Shown here one piece after another: positions 1 through 7,070 of a DNA stretch of 8,291 bases; within the stretch, counting starts at the first letter, position 1, and each line of letters starts with the position of its first letter. The position numbers and the translations under genes are program-made. The notes beneath the pieces are model-generated. The model searched no databases. It was given only the letters and a program-made list of their open reading frames with translations, and had not been told where the DNA came from. Source of the stretch: Bacillota bacterium (GTDB lineage Bacteria; Bacillota; Clostridia; Acetivibrionales; DTU013); the NCBI GenBank assembly GCA_023411645.1, contig JAEYON010000056.1:1-8291 (forward strand). Reading direction: 5' to 3'.

Positions 1-1694
1 TACTGGTACAGAGCAATGTCAAGGACGGTATAGAAAAAAATAACCAGATGTTATTGAATCAGGTGAAAAACTCAGTTGAGTTGGTATTTGATGAGCTGGA
101 TGTTTTAAGTATGAACTTTTATCTCAACGCTTCATTTGTATCACGTTTAAAAGCCCTTTTTACAACCGATAACTTGAGCTACGACAATGTCACTGACCAA
201 CGCTGGCTTTCTGATATCATCAATTCCACCACAAACGCAAAGCCTTATATCCATTCTGTTTACATTTATTATGAGAATAAAGAAAAGAAAATGTTTGTCT
301 CAAACTATGGTATCGTTCCTGTTAACCAGTATCCCGATACGGACTGGTTTAAGCAGTTTGAGCTCCAAAACGAAGCACAGACTTTCCTTGAGGCAAGAAA
401 CGTGCGTTCCTTCGACTTTGAGGCAATCGGCGTGCCCGTGGTTACGGTTTATAAACGTCTTTATTCTCCAGGTGTCACTAAATCGGACGGTATGATTGTG
501 ATGAATATCCGCCGGGCATATCTGGAAAGTCTTCTCTCAACATCTGACTCCAGTTATACACAGTCGATCTTTTTATTGGACGATATTAATACCGTTTTGG
601 CAGCTGGAAAAACTGCAAGGTTACATAAAATCGATTTTTACTTTCAAAAGCTGAACCTGTCCGAACCTGGATTGGCAAACATGGACATATATAACAAATC
701 ATTCATTGTTATGCATATTCCATCTGATCGGTACAATCTGAAATATGTTTCCATAACTTCTCAAGATGAAATTTATCATCTTCCTATCACACTCAATAAA
801 ACTACTGCAATTTTACTGGTAATTTGTTTTACACTTGGCCTTATAATTGCTTTCATTATAACAAGGAACGGTGTCCGTCAGCTTACAAATATTATTGAGA
901 TATTTGAGCTTGCTGAACGCAGTGAACCCCTGCCTGAAATAACAAAAAAAACAGGCGCATTCGAATATATTCAGCAAAAAATCATCCGCACATTTTTGGA
1001 GACCAGCTATTTACGAGTTCAGTTATCAGCTAAAAAATATAAAACCAAATCATTAGAACTTACAGCATTGCAAGCACAAATCAACCCCCATTTTCTGTTT
1101 AATACCCTCAAAACAATTTTTTGGAAGACACTTGCCCTCACATCCGGCCAAAATGAAGCGAGCCTGATGATTGAACAGTTGTCTGAGATCCTTCAGTACT
1201 CTATATCTCCCTCAAATCAGATGGTCTCGATCAAGCATGAAATTGAGAACACAAATAATTATATACAAATTCAGAAGGTGCGTTTTCAAAATCGGTTTGA
1301 GATTTTATGGGAATATGAGGATGATGTTTTGGATTTCCTAACCATTAAGCTACTATTCCAGCCCTTTATCGAAAATTCAATCTATCACGGTTTCAGAGAT
1401 GAAAACATTAAGTGTTATATTAAAATTAAATTACGTGTGAGGGACGGCCGTCTTCATATCTCTATTATTGACAACGGGAATGGGATATCAAAAGAAGAAC
1501 TGAGACGAATTTACGATAAGTTGGAAAATGATATTACCGATGAAGAAATGTACTCACACATTGGTCTTTATAATACCAACAAGCGGCTACAATTAATCTT
1601 TGGCGAGGATACTGGTATCAGAATTTACAGCAAGGTAAATTTGGGGACTGTAATCAAGTTTTCTATTCCGCATCTTGATCAACGAGAAGAATAA
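1..1694 (+). CDS. YesM-type sensor histidine kinase, 5'-truncated by the window edge
   Basis: Membrane sensor kinase of the HPK7/YesM class (His_kinase plus HATPase_c). The frame is open from base 3, before the first visible Met at 48, so the true start, the first membrane segment and perhaps 40-60 residues lie outside. Numbering from Met48: residues 1-250 form an extracytoplasmic sensing region, probably dCache-like; a hydrophobic membrane segment covers about 253-272; a HAMP-like linker and coiled coil follow. The phospho-acceptor motif NPHFLFNTL has His348. The ATPase domain shows the N box FIENS (E442, N443), the D box DNGNG (D475) and a G2 box GLYNTNKRL near 506. The stop is TAA at 1692. 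Such kinases usually pair with an AraC-type YesN response regulator and often control sugar ABC importers. No partner is visible, so it should lie upstream. Family assignment is firm; the ligand is unknown. Confidence 0.93.
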   Translation, partial: LVQSNVKDGIEKNNQMLLNQVKNSVELVFDELDVLSMNFYLNASFVSRLKALFTTDNLSYDNVTDQRWLSDIINSTTNAKPYIHSVYIYYENKEKKMFVSNYGIVPVNQYPDTDWFKQFELQNEAQTFLEARNVRSFDFEAIGVPVVTVYKRLYSPGVTKSDGMIVMNIRRAYLESLLSTSDSSYTQSIFLLDDINTVLAAGKTARLHKIDFYFQKLNLSEPGLANMDIYNKSFIVMHIPSDRYNLKYVSITSQDEIYHLPITLNKTTAILLVICFTLGLIIAFIITRNGVRQLTNIIEIFELAERSEPLPEITKKTGAFEYIQQKIIRTFLETSYLRVQLSAKKYKTKSLELTALQAQINPHFLFNTLKTIFWKTLALTSGQNEASLMIEQLSEILQYSISPSNQMVSIKHEIENTNNYIQIQKVRFQNRFEILWEYEDDVLDFLTIKLLFQPFIENSIYHGFRDENIKCYIKIKLRVRDGRLHISIIDNGNGISKEELRRIYDKLENDITDEEMYSHIGLYNTNKRLQLIFGEDTGIRIYSKVNLGTVIKFSIPHLDQREE

Positions 1695-1710
1695 TAACCT
1701 ATCCAATCTA

Positions 1711-1752
1711 AAAATTATGGCAGAGAGATGATCACCCCCCTGCCATTATTTT
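1711..1752. terminator. Bidirectional terminator between converging genes
   Basis: Inverted repeat with arms at 1711-1723 (AAAATTATGGCAG) and 1740-1752 (CTGCCATTATTTT). It pairs 12 of 13 positions, with a GC-containing core ATGGCAG/CTGCCAT and a 16-nt loop containing a C run. T-rich sequence follows the stem on both strands: TTATTTT on plus, and ATAATTTTTA on minus. It sits 17 bases after the kinase stop and 23 bases after the stop of the last operon gene, where a shared terminator is expected for converging units. The AT flanks make it moderate rather than strong. Confidence 0.7.
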
Positions 1753-1774
1753 CATCAAATAAATCAGTCAAGAC

Positions 1775-2833
1775 TTAAGCCATCCAAGGTACCGCAGTTT
1801 CCGTTTCCTGAGCCAGTAGTTCAAGCTGACCTACAACATCCGGAGGCAGTAACAGGCCGTTTTCTTCTGCATTCTTTGCCTTTTCCCACTCAATTTCACC
1901 CGGACAATATATACGGGTTTTATCCGCTGCTTTGGGTGCATTATGCAGATAGTTTGCAGCATACTCAACTCTTTCGCCAAAAATAGCCTGAGCCATAAAT
2001 TTGGACGGGTCGATTACAATAAATGCATGGGATGCATTGTTTTTATCAGCCAGCTTGTGCCACCAACTCGGCACCTCATCCATAATAGCACCACCGGAAA
2101 CAATAGAAGTCAGCATCTCCACCAAAAGAGCAAGCCCATATCCTTTGTGCCCGCTCATAGGCTGTAAAGAGCCTCCATCAAGAAACTTACCAGGATCGGT
2201 AGTAGGAATACCATCCTCATCCGCAACCCATGTATCGGGAATAGCCTTATTGTCCTTTTCCGCCTGAATCACCTTTAATGCGGCAACTGAACTCATAGCG
2301 ATATCAAGAAATATACTGCGTTCTTCAAATGGGACTGCATATGCAAATGGATTGTTTCCGATTATATATCCTTTTCCCCCTGGAACATTCATATTGGGAT
2401 CTGCATTACTCATAGCCAGTCCAATCATGTTTTGCTTTGCAGCCATATTTGCATAGTAACCCGCCGCTCCGAAATGACAACTGTTTTTAACCGCAATATA
2501 GCAGATTCCTGCATATTTAGCTTTCTCAATCGCCATCTCCATCGCAAGGTATGACGGCACCATACCAACGGCTGCCTGTCCATCAATAAGCGCTATTGCA
2601 GGCAAATCCAATAAAACTCTGGGCTGAGCATTTATGTCTATCCCCCCGGCCTGCATTTTTTTAAAGTAATTGTAAAGGTTCTTGGTGCCATGTGAATGTG
2701 TTCCATATGTGTCGGTTTCCACCAACACCTCTGCCGTGATCAAGGCAAACTTTTTACTCATTCCAGCTTTAATGAGAGCATTTTTACAAAATGATTTAAG
2801 ATTATTAATATCAACTATTTTTCCTGTATTCAT
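1775..2833 (-). CDS. Ldh_2-family (malate/L-lactate dehydrogenase type) NAD(P)-dependent oxidoreductase
   Basis: 352 residues, normal length for the Ldh_2 (PF02615) family, which includes AllD ureidoglycolate dehydrogenase, YiaK/DlgD 2,3-diketo-L-gulonate reductase, and sulfolactate and piperideine-carboxylate reductases. Visible family motifs are THSHG at 45-49, NSCHFGAAGYY at 118-127 with conserved His120, SNADPNM near 142, GNNPFAYAVP at 159-168 and GHKGYGLALLVEM at 228-240. The residues after LDIAMSS depart from the usual A-x-G-K-I pattern (ALKVIQAEKDN). The N-terminus aligns with family members from Met1, so the 2833 start is kept although no SD lies close to it. It is the last operon gene, 84 bases after kdgK. 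In this context it probably reduces a 2-keto-sugar acid to the dehydratase substrate, or an intermediate; reduction of pyruvate is also possible. Family is sure; substrate is not. Confidence 0.9.
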   Translation of the reverse strand: MNTGKIVDINNLKSFCKNALIKAGMSKKFALITAEVLVETDTYGTHSHGTKNLYNYFKKMQAGGIDINAQPRVLLDLPAIALIDGQAAVGMVPSYLAMEMAIEKAKYAGICYIAVKNSCHFGAAGYYANMAAKQNMIGLAMSNADPNMNVPGGKGYIIGNNPFAYAVPFEERSIFLDIAMSSVAALKVIQAEKDNKAIPDTWVADEDGIPTTDPGKFLDGGSLQPMSGHKGYGLALLVEMLTSIVSGGAIMDEVPSWWHKLADKNNASHAFIVIDPSKFMAQAIFGERVEYAANYLHNAPKAADKTRIYCPGEIEWEKAKNAEENGLLLPPDVVGQLELLAQETETAVPWMA

Positions 2834-2876
2834 ATAATAGCAGTAAAACCGCTTAACTGTTTTACCATACTCCTCT
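2830..2876 (-). promoter_or_regulatory. Unusual start region of the oxidoreductase gene: distant SD, hairpin, possible 12-residue leader
   Basis: Reading the minus strand, the only good SD (GAGAGGAG, complement of 2869-2876) lies about 35 nt before the ATG at 2833. Between them is a perfect 7-bp inverted repeat, GTAAAAC/GTTTTAC (2859-2865 and 2843-2849), with a 9-nt loop. If folded, it would bring the SD to within about 12 unpaired nt of the ATG. A 12-codon reading frame (MVKQLSGFTAII, start 2868) ends in a TGA that overlaps the gene start as ATGA, an arrangement that would allow coupled translation. However, its own SD spacing is only 1 nt, shorter than normal. The sequences are visible; the mechanism is inferred. 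Confidence 0.4.
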
Positions 2877-2892
2877 CATAGCATTTTTTCAA
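2864..2892 (-). promoter_or_regulatory. Possible internal promoter before the oxidoreductase gene
   Basis: On the minus strand, TTGAAA (complement of 2887-2892) and TATGGT (complement of 2864-2869) are separated by 17 nt, a sigma-A-like arrangement with 5/6 and 4/6 matches. If used, the transcript would start near 2857 and lack the GAGAGGAG motif. That makes this reading an alternative to the SD/hairpin reading of the same bases. Weak evidence in AT-rich DNA. Confidence 0.25.
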
Positions 2893-2917
2893 AACCTTTA
2901 GCCTGTTTATAACCTGA

Positions 2918-3940
2918 TTAACGCTGAATCCTTCCGGTACCGCCAGCACTTATCATATGCTCAATTTCATCTGCCGTCGTCAAGTTGAAATCCATCTCAA
3001 TGGTTTGCTTTAAGCAGGATGCAGCAGCAGCATACTCAATTATTTTTTGAGGTTCAAACCCATTTACCATTCCATACAAAAGACCTGCCGCAAAAGAATC
3101 ACCACCACCGACACGATCAACGAGGTGGATGTGGTATGTCTGCGACAAATAAGCTTTGCCGTTAGTATAAAGCATTGCCGCCCAATCGTTGTCCGAAGCA
3201 CTGATGCTGGAACGAAGTGTAGTACCGACTACCTTTATTCCATATGTTTCACAGAGTTTCTTAGCTACTTCAATATAACTGTCGTAATTGAGTTTACCTG
3301 CTGTAACATCAGTATCTCGGGCCTTGATGCCTAATACATTCTCAACATCCTCTTCATTCGCTATTAAAACATCAATGTAACTGAGCAGCTTTTCCATAGT
3401 AGCTTTGGCTTGTTCCCGCGTCCATAAATTCTTCCGATAATTGAGATCACAGCTCACAGTAACGCCCTGTCGTTTTGCCTCTTTACATGCATCTTCGCAA
3501 ATCAGCGGCAGTTCTCCTCCTAATGCCGGAGTTATACCTGTAATATGGAAGTATTCAGCACCCTTAAGAATGGTCTCCCAATCGAAGTCTTCCCGCTTCG
3601 CTGTCGCGATGGAGGTATATTTCCGGTCATAAATTACCTTGGATGGGCGTTGGGAAGCCCCTTTTTCAAGATAAAAAATGCCCAGTCTTTCTCCGCCGTA
3701 TACAACATGATCGGTCTTGACCCCAAACTTTTTCAGCATCGCCTCTCCCGCAACTGCAATGTCATTGCGGGGCAGCTTTGTGACAAATTGGGTTTCTATT
3801 CCCATTACACTAAGTGATACGCACACATTTGCTTCCGCACCAGTATAGTTTATCTCAAATTGATTCGCTTGTATAAACTTAAGATATCCTGTGGGATTTA
3901 ATCGTAGCAAAAAATCTCCGAATCCAACAACCTTTTTCAT
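2918..3940 (-). CDS. kdgK: 2-keto-3-deoxygluconate kinase (PfkB family)
   Basis: Cytoplasmic ribokinase/PfkB-type sugar kinase that phosphorylates 2-keto-3-deoxygluconate (or the galacto epimer) to KDPG with ATP. Numbered from the chosen start (340 residues): first PfkB signature around TGAEANVCVSLSVMG at 33-47, a KDG-kinase-like FHITGITPALG at about 131, NYRKNLW at 167-173, ANEED at about 194, and second signature DRVGGGDSFAAG at 275-286 with catalytic base Asp281. Two starts are possible. ATG 3964 overlaps the aldolase stop as ATGA and has AGGAG six bases upstream. ATG 3940 has GAGAGGAG nine bases upstream and begins exactly at the first beta strand (MKKVVGFGD). I prefer 3940; the longer form would add MIREERIS. 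Directly follows the aldolase, whose product chemistry it feeds. Confidence 0.92.
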   Translation of the reverse strand: MKKVVGFGDFLLRLNPTGYLKFIQANQFEINYTGAEANVCVSLSVMGIETQFVTKLPRNDIAVAGEAMLKKFGVKTDHVVYGGERLGIFYLEKGASQRPSKVIYDRKYTSIATAKREDFDWETILKGAEYFHITGITPALGGELPLICEDACKEAKRQGVTVSCDLNYRKNLWTREQAKATMEKLLSYIDVLIANEEDVENVLGIKARDTDVTAGKLNYDSYIEVAKKLCETYGIKVVGTTLRSSISASDNDWAAMLYTNGKAYLSQTYHIHLVDRVGGGDSFAAGLLYGMVNGFEPQKIIEYAAAASCLKQTIEMDFNLTTADEIEHMISAGGTGRIQR

Positions 3941-3960
3941 AGAAATACGCTCCTCTCGAA

Positions 3961-4926
3961 TCATTTACTTCTCCTGACAACATGTACTGCAAAACCCATG
4001 ATTTCTTCTTCAAAATAAAAAGATATAATCTTTCCGTTTTGGTCCAACCGAATAGTATCTTCACGGATTTTTACACCGTTTTGAACAAAAAAAGCTTTAG
4101 CCCTTAATGTGGAATTTGTTAAGAAACCAATATGGCCTCTTTCCCCATAATATTTACTCTTCATGCACTCGACTGCAGTTCCGGCAAAGATAGAACTGCT
4201 TCCAACTTTAACGGGCAAACGGAACAAATCGCAAAAAGAATCCGCAGTTTTCAGTGCTTCATCTTCATTAGCATGATTGATGCCGATGTGTGCCAGTTCA
4301 AAACCGAGTGAAATATCCATTGCCTTTTTACAATTTTTGCTGATCTTATCCCAGTTTTCTGCCTCAATATCACTTTTAGGTGCCATAAAACTGCCGCCAC
4401 ACGCTGCAACAGCGTCACATGAGAGATAGGTGGCAAGATTTGCATATGTAATTCCACCGGTCGGAATAAACTTAATGTTTGGGTATGGTCCGCTCAGAAG
4501 TTCGATTGCCTTGATCCCTCCCTGCTGTTCAGCAGGAAAGAATTTAAAAATTGAGAGTCCTGTTTCTATACCTCCTTCAATTTCGCTGGTTGTCGTGCAT
4601 CCAGGGAAAATTGGTATCTGCTTTTGTTTGCAGTAGCTGCTCACTGCAGGGTTGTGCCCGGGTGAGACAATAAAGTCTGCGCCCGCCTTCAACGCCTCAT
4701 CTACCTGTTCCCTCCGAAGCACAGTTCCAGCGCCTACCAACATTTCAGGGAATTTCTTTTTAATTGCGATGATTGAGTCCAGTGCTGCGTTAGTTCGCAA
4801 TGTAACCTCAATCAACGGCAACCCTCCTTCAATGAGTGCTGTCGCCAGTGGTACCGCATGTCGCACTTCTGTAATAGCAATAACCGGTATGACACCATAA
4901 GCTTCCACTAATTTTGCTGCATCCAT
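3961..4926 (-). CDS. eda: KDPG/KHG aldolase fused to a C-terminal VOC (glyoxalase-fold) domain
   Basis: 321 residues, against about 205-215 for ordinary Eda. Residues 1-205 are a complete class I aldolase of the KDPG/4-hydroxy-2-oxoglutarate family. Glu40 (in LIEVTLRT), Arg44, VGAGTVL at 64-70, SPG at 88-90, Schiff-base Lys128 (in FKFFPAE) and PTGGI at 155-159 are all present. It should split KDPG into pyruvate and glyceraldehyde 3-phosphate. Residues 209-318 look like one VOC module: a first strand ELAHIGINH with His213, a helix, strand RGHIGFLT with His265, and a last strand GFAVHVV where His315 falls at the usual glutamate ligand position. The role of this half is unknown: a second enzyme step, a mutarotase/isomerase activity, or a binding domain. 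A strong SD, GAGGAGG, sits 7 bases before the ATG. The TGA overlaps the upstream kinase start candidate. Confidence 0.92.
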   Translation of the reverse strand: MDAAKLVEAYGVIPVIAITEVRHAVPLATALIEGGLPLIEVTLRTNAALDSIIAIKKKFPEMLVGAGTVLRREQVDEALKAGADFIVSPGHNPAVSSYCKQKQIPIFPGCTTTSEIEGGIETGLSIFKFFPAEQQGGIKAIELLSGPYPNIKFIPTGGITYANLATYLSCDAVAACGGSFMAPKSDIEAENWDKISKNCKKAMDISLGFELAHIGINHANEDEALKTADSFCDLFRLPVKVGSSSIFAGTAVECMKSKYYGERGHIGFLTNSTLRAKAFFVQNGVKIREDTIRLDQNGKIISFYFEEEIMGFAVHVVRRSK

Positions 4927-5033
4927 AATACAACCTCCTCTATTTTTTTGTTTGTGCCTTAAAATAACTGACTAGATAATAGATCATCCACCAATTACAG
5001 TATTGACGAAAGCTAAATCATCAAAATTTTATG
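4927..5033 (-). other. Intra-operon spacer before the aldolase gene
   Basis: A 107-base gap inside the operon, longer than the other junctions apart from the one before the oxidoreductase. It carries the GAGGAGG SD of the aldolase, preceded by an A-rich run. A TATTAT box is present (minus strand), but no acceptable -35 box lies 16-18 bases before it. The A/T dyad near the dehydratase stop lacks GC pairs. I see no convincing promoter, terminator or processing site. Confidence 0.4.
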
Positions 5034-6143
5034 TTAAATTTTGTACTTTTCCACCACATCAGGGTTTAGCTCCACACCAATGCCTGGCGTTTCAGGCGCA
5101 TGCAGTAATCCGTCTTTCATTACAATTGGGTTGACACACAACTCGTCACGCAGGGGATTTTCATCTAACGTATACTCAAATATGGGAGTATTGGTGTTTG
5201 ATAGTGCAATTTGCAGATTTGCAGCAAGAGCAACCATTGAAGATGAAAAATGAGGAATTACTTGCTTGTTCCAGGTTGATGCAATACCGCTTAACCGTTT
5301 ACATTCACTAATGCCACCGGTCCAAATCGTATCCAACTGCAAGATATCCACAGCATGGCGCGAAATGAGCTCCCTCTGGCCAAATCTGCTCACCTCAGAT
5401 TCATAGCCCGCAATAGGAATGTCCAACGCATCGGCCAGACGTATACTATCTTCAATATGGTCACATGACATCGGCTCCTCATAAAAATAAATATTAAGCT
5501 TTTCACAGAACCGGCCCATCTTCAGCGCCGAGGGGAAATCGTACACACTGTTGGCGTCTACGGCAACCTGCATTTCATCGCCGACTGCTGTTTTTATCGC
5601 CTCAATGCGTTGCATATCCTCTTTTAGTGTAGCACCTGCAATCTTCATTTTCATTACTGTAAAGCCGCTTTCTTTATATCTTCTTGCCTCCTCTACCAGC
5701 TCTTCAACACCCTTGCCAGGCATATAATACCCTGCGCTAGCATATGGGCGTACTGAAGCTTTAGCGCCGCCCAGCAGTTTATATACTGGTTGACCGAGCA
5801 GTTTGCCGAAAATATCCCAAAGTGCTATATCAATTGCGCTGATAGCACATATCATAACGCCTCGTCTTCCGTACCTGAAAGTATGGCGATACATCAAATC
5901 CCAAATTTCTTCTATCATAGTGGGATCTCTTCCAATAAGCAGCGGACGCAGTATCTCGTCTACCGCCGTGGCCACAAGGCTCAACGCACCTAATGCAAAT
6001 CCCTCGCCAATGCCTGAGATTCCAGCATCAGTATTAACTTGAACCAGAAGAACATCTCGTGTTGGAATATTAGCAAGCCCATCGCGTAGATTTCTCGTTG
6101 GCTCAAACTGTAGTTTGATTGTTTTTATCTCTGTTATTTTCAT
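5034..6143 (-). CDS. Enolase-superfamily acid-sugar dehydratase, mandelate racemase subgroup
   Basis: Predicted Mg-dependent enzyme that removes the alpha proton of an acid sugar and eliminates water to give a 2-keto-3-deoxy acid. Numbered from the longer start at 6161 (375 residues): KMK at 171-173, metal ligands Asp202 (VDAN), Glu228 (EEP) and Glu254 (GYESE), the His304-Asp277 dyad (LQLD, IPH) and Glu329. The spacings K173-D202 (29), D202-E228 (26), E228-E254 (26) and D277-H304 (27) equal those I recall for mandelate racemase K166, D195, E221, E247, D270 and H297. The capping domain is at 7-130. I prefer the start at 6143 (MKITEIKTI, typical for the family, GGGGTG 4 bases upstream); 6161 has only a weak SD. 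It lies just after the IclR gene and before aldolase and kinase genes, so gluconate-, galactonate- or rhamnonate-like substrates are likely rather than mandelate. Exact substrate unknown. Confidence 0.92.
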   Translation of the reverse strand: MKITEIKTIKLQFEPTRNLRDGLANIPTRDVLLVQVNTDAGISGIGEGFALGALSLVATAVDEILRPLLIGRDPTMIEEIWDLMYRHTFRYGRRGVMICAISAIDIALWDIFGKLLGQPVYKLLGGAKASVRPYASAGYYMPGKGVEELVEEARRYKESGFTVMKMKIAGATLKEDMQRIEAIKTAVGDEMQVAVDANSVYDFPSALKMGRFCEKLNIYFYEEPMSCDHIEDSIRLADALDIPIAGYESEVSRFGQRELISRHAVDILQLDTIWTGGISECKRLSGIASTWNKQVIPHFSSSMVALAANLQIALSNTNTPIFEYTLDENPLRDELCVNPIVMKDGLLHAPETPGIGVELNPDVVEKYKI

Positions 6144-6170
6144 TTGACACCCCGTTTTCATAATAGCAAC

Positions 6171-6983
6171 CTATAAATATCTTACTGGAAACAAATTCGC
6201 ATATTCTGATAACACACTGCTGATTTTACTGAGTTGTTCAGCATAGCCAACGACTTTTTCCGCTGTCACACTAAATATCGAGCCCGAAATACTGACACAC
6301 CCCACTGGTTGTCCTTGTGCATTTCGTATTGCTGTGGCAATACACTTCACACCAAACGACTCCTCCTCATTGTCAACTGCATATCCACGATTTCTAGTCT
6401 CCTCAAGTTCCTGCATAAGTGATTGATATTCTGTAATTGTATTTGGCGTCGAGGATGTAAGCCCCCAGGTTTGAACAATTTTTTTTACCTGCTCCTCTGT
6501 CATATAACTCATCATAGCTTTACCCGAACCAGTGCAGTGCATTGGAAGCACCTTACCGGACACTGAATACTTTATATGTTGTCTTCCCAGAAGACTGCTT
6601 TCCAAAAAGAGCAGTCTGCCATTACGGTGTGTGGTAAGATAAACATTCTGTTCAATTGTTGAGTTCAGTTCTTCCAATAATGGCATTGCGTATTGTATGA
6701 TGGGCAAAGATGATCGAACATAGAAACTCTTTTCCAGAAATTTAAGGCCCAACCTGTAATTCTGTGTATTATTAACTCGCTCAATATATCCCTCCTCCTC
6801 AAGTGTACGTAGAATACCAAAAATTGTGCTTTTCGGATAACCAGATTCATTACTGAGCTGGGCAAGACTCCATTCGGATTGTGAGTTGTCAAACAAATTG
6901 ATAATATGCATAGCCTTTATGATCACGTTGATCCTGCTGGGACTATTCAAACTATTCCCCTCATTCTTCTCAATTTCGTTCAC
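6171..6983 (-). CDS. IclR-family transcriptional regulator (KdgR-like position)
   Basis: 270 residues. The N-terminal winged helix-turn-helix covers about 17-82 (helices LAQLSNESGYPKSTIFGILRTL, wing ERVNNTQNYRLG). The IclR effector-binding domain spans about 90-260, with CTGSGKAM at 150-157 and GVKCIATAI at 211-219, where ligand-contacting residues lie in this family. The start codon is GTG at 6983, with AAAGGTG 8 bases upstream. The protein is the first gene of the operon it most likely controls, and its stop is 9 or 27 bases before the dehydratase start. By family analogy with KdgR it probably represses the operon and is released by a keto-deoxy acid intermediate. That is inferred; activators also exist in the family. 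Phased repeats at its promoter are the likely binding site. Confidence 0.93.
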   Translation of the reverse strand: MNEIEKNEGNSLNSPSRINVIIKAMHIINLFDNSQSEWSLAQLSNESGYPKSTIFGILRTLEEEGYIERVNNTQNYRLGLKFLEKSFYVRSSLPIIQYAMPLLEELNSTIEQNVYLTTHRNGRLLFLESSLLGRQHIKYSVSGKVLPMHCTGSGKAMMSYMTEEQVKKIVQTWGLTSSTPNTITEYQSLMQELEETRNRGYAVDNEEESFGVKCIATAIRNAQGQPVGCVSISGSIFSVTAEKVVGYAEQLSKISSVLSEYANLFPVRYL

Positions 6984-7017
6984 TTCATTTTCACCTTTCG
7001 TATTTAATATCGTTCGG

Positions 7018-7070
7018 CATTATCGAATTGTAATCTTCATTATCGAATAACGGTTTCATTATAATCGATA
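7018..7070. promoter_or_regulatory. Candidate IclR operator: repeats phased at about 20 bp
   Basis: An exact 11-bp direct repeat, CATTATCGAAT, lies at 7018-7028 and 7038-7048, 20 bp apart. A relaxed third copy, CATTATAATCGATA, starts at 7057, 19 bp further on. On the minus strand these read ATTCGATAATG (two copies) and TATCGATTATAATG. The third copy contains the -10 box and the other two lie just after the expected transcription start. Spacing near two helical turns puts the copies on one face of the DNA, as expected for a repressor. Binding by the IclR protein is inferred. Confidence 0.55.

Noticed and set aside
187..495. 102-codon plus-strand frame inside the kinase gene
   Set aside because: Shadow frame in the sensing domain of the kinase, without its own SD or recognisable protein features.
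4521..4536. Perfect inverted repeat CCTGCTG-TT-CAGCAGG
   Set aside because: Falls inside the conserved aldolase sequence just after the active-site lysine (PAEQQGG) and has no U tract; best explained by the codons used.
5023..5042. A/T-only dyad AAAATTTT/AAATTTT at the dehydratase stop codon, possible terminator
   Set aside because: No GC pairs and no U run after it on the minus strand; too weak to end transcription.
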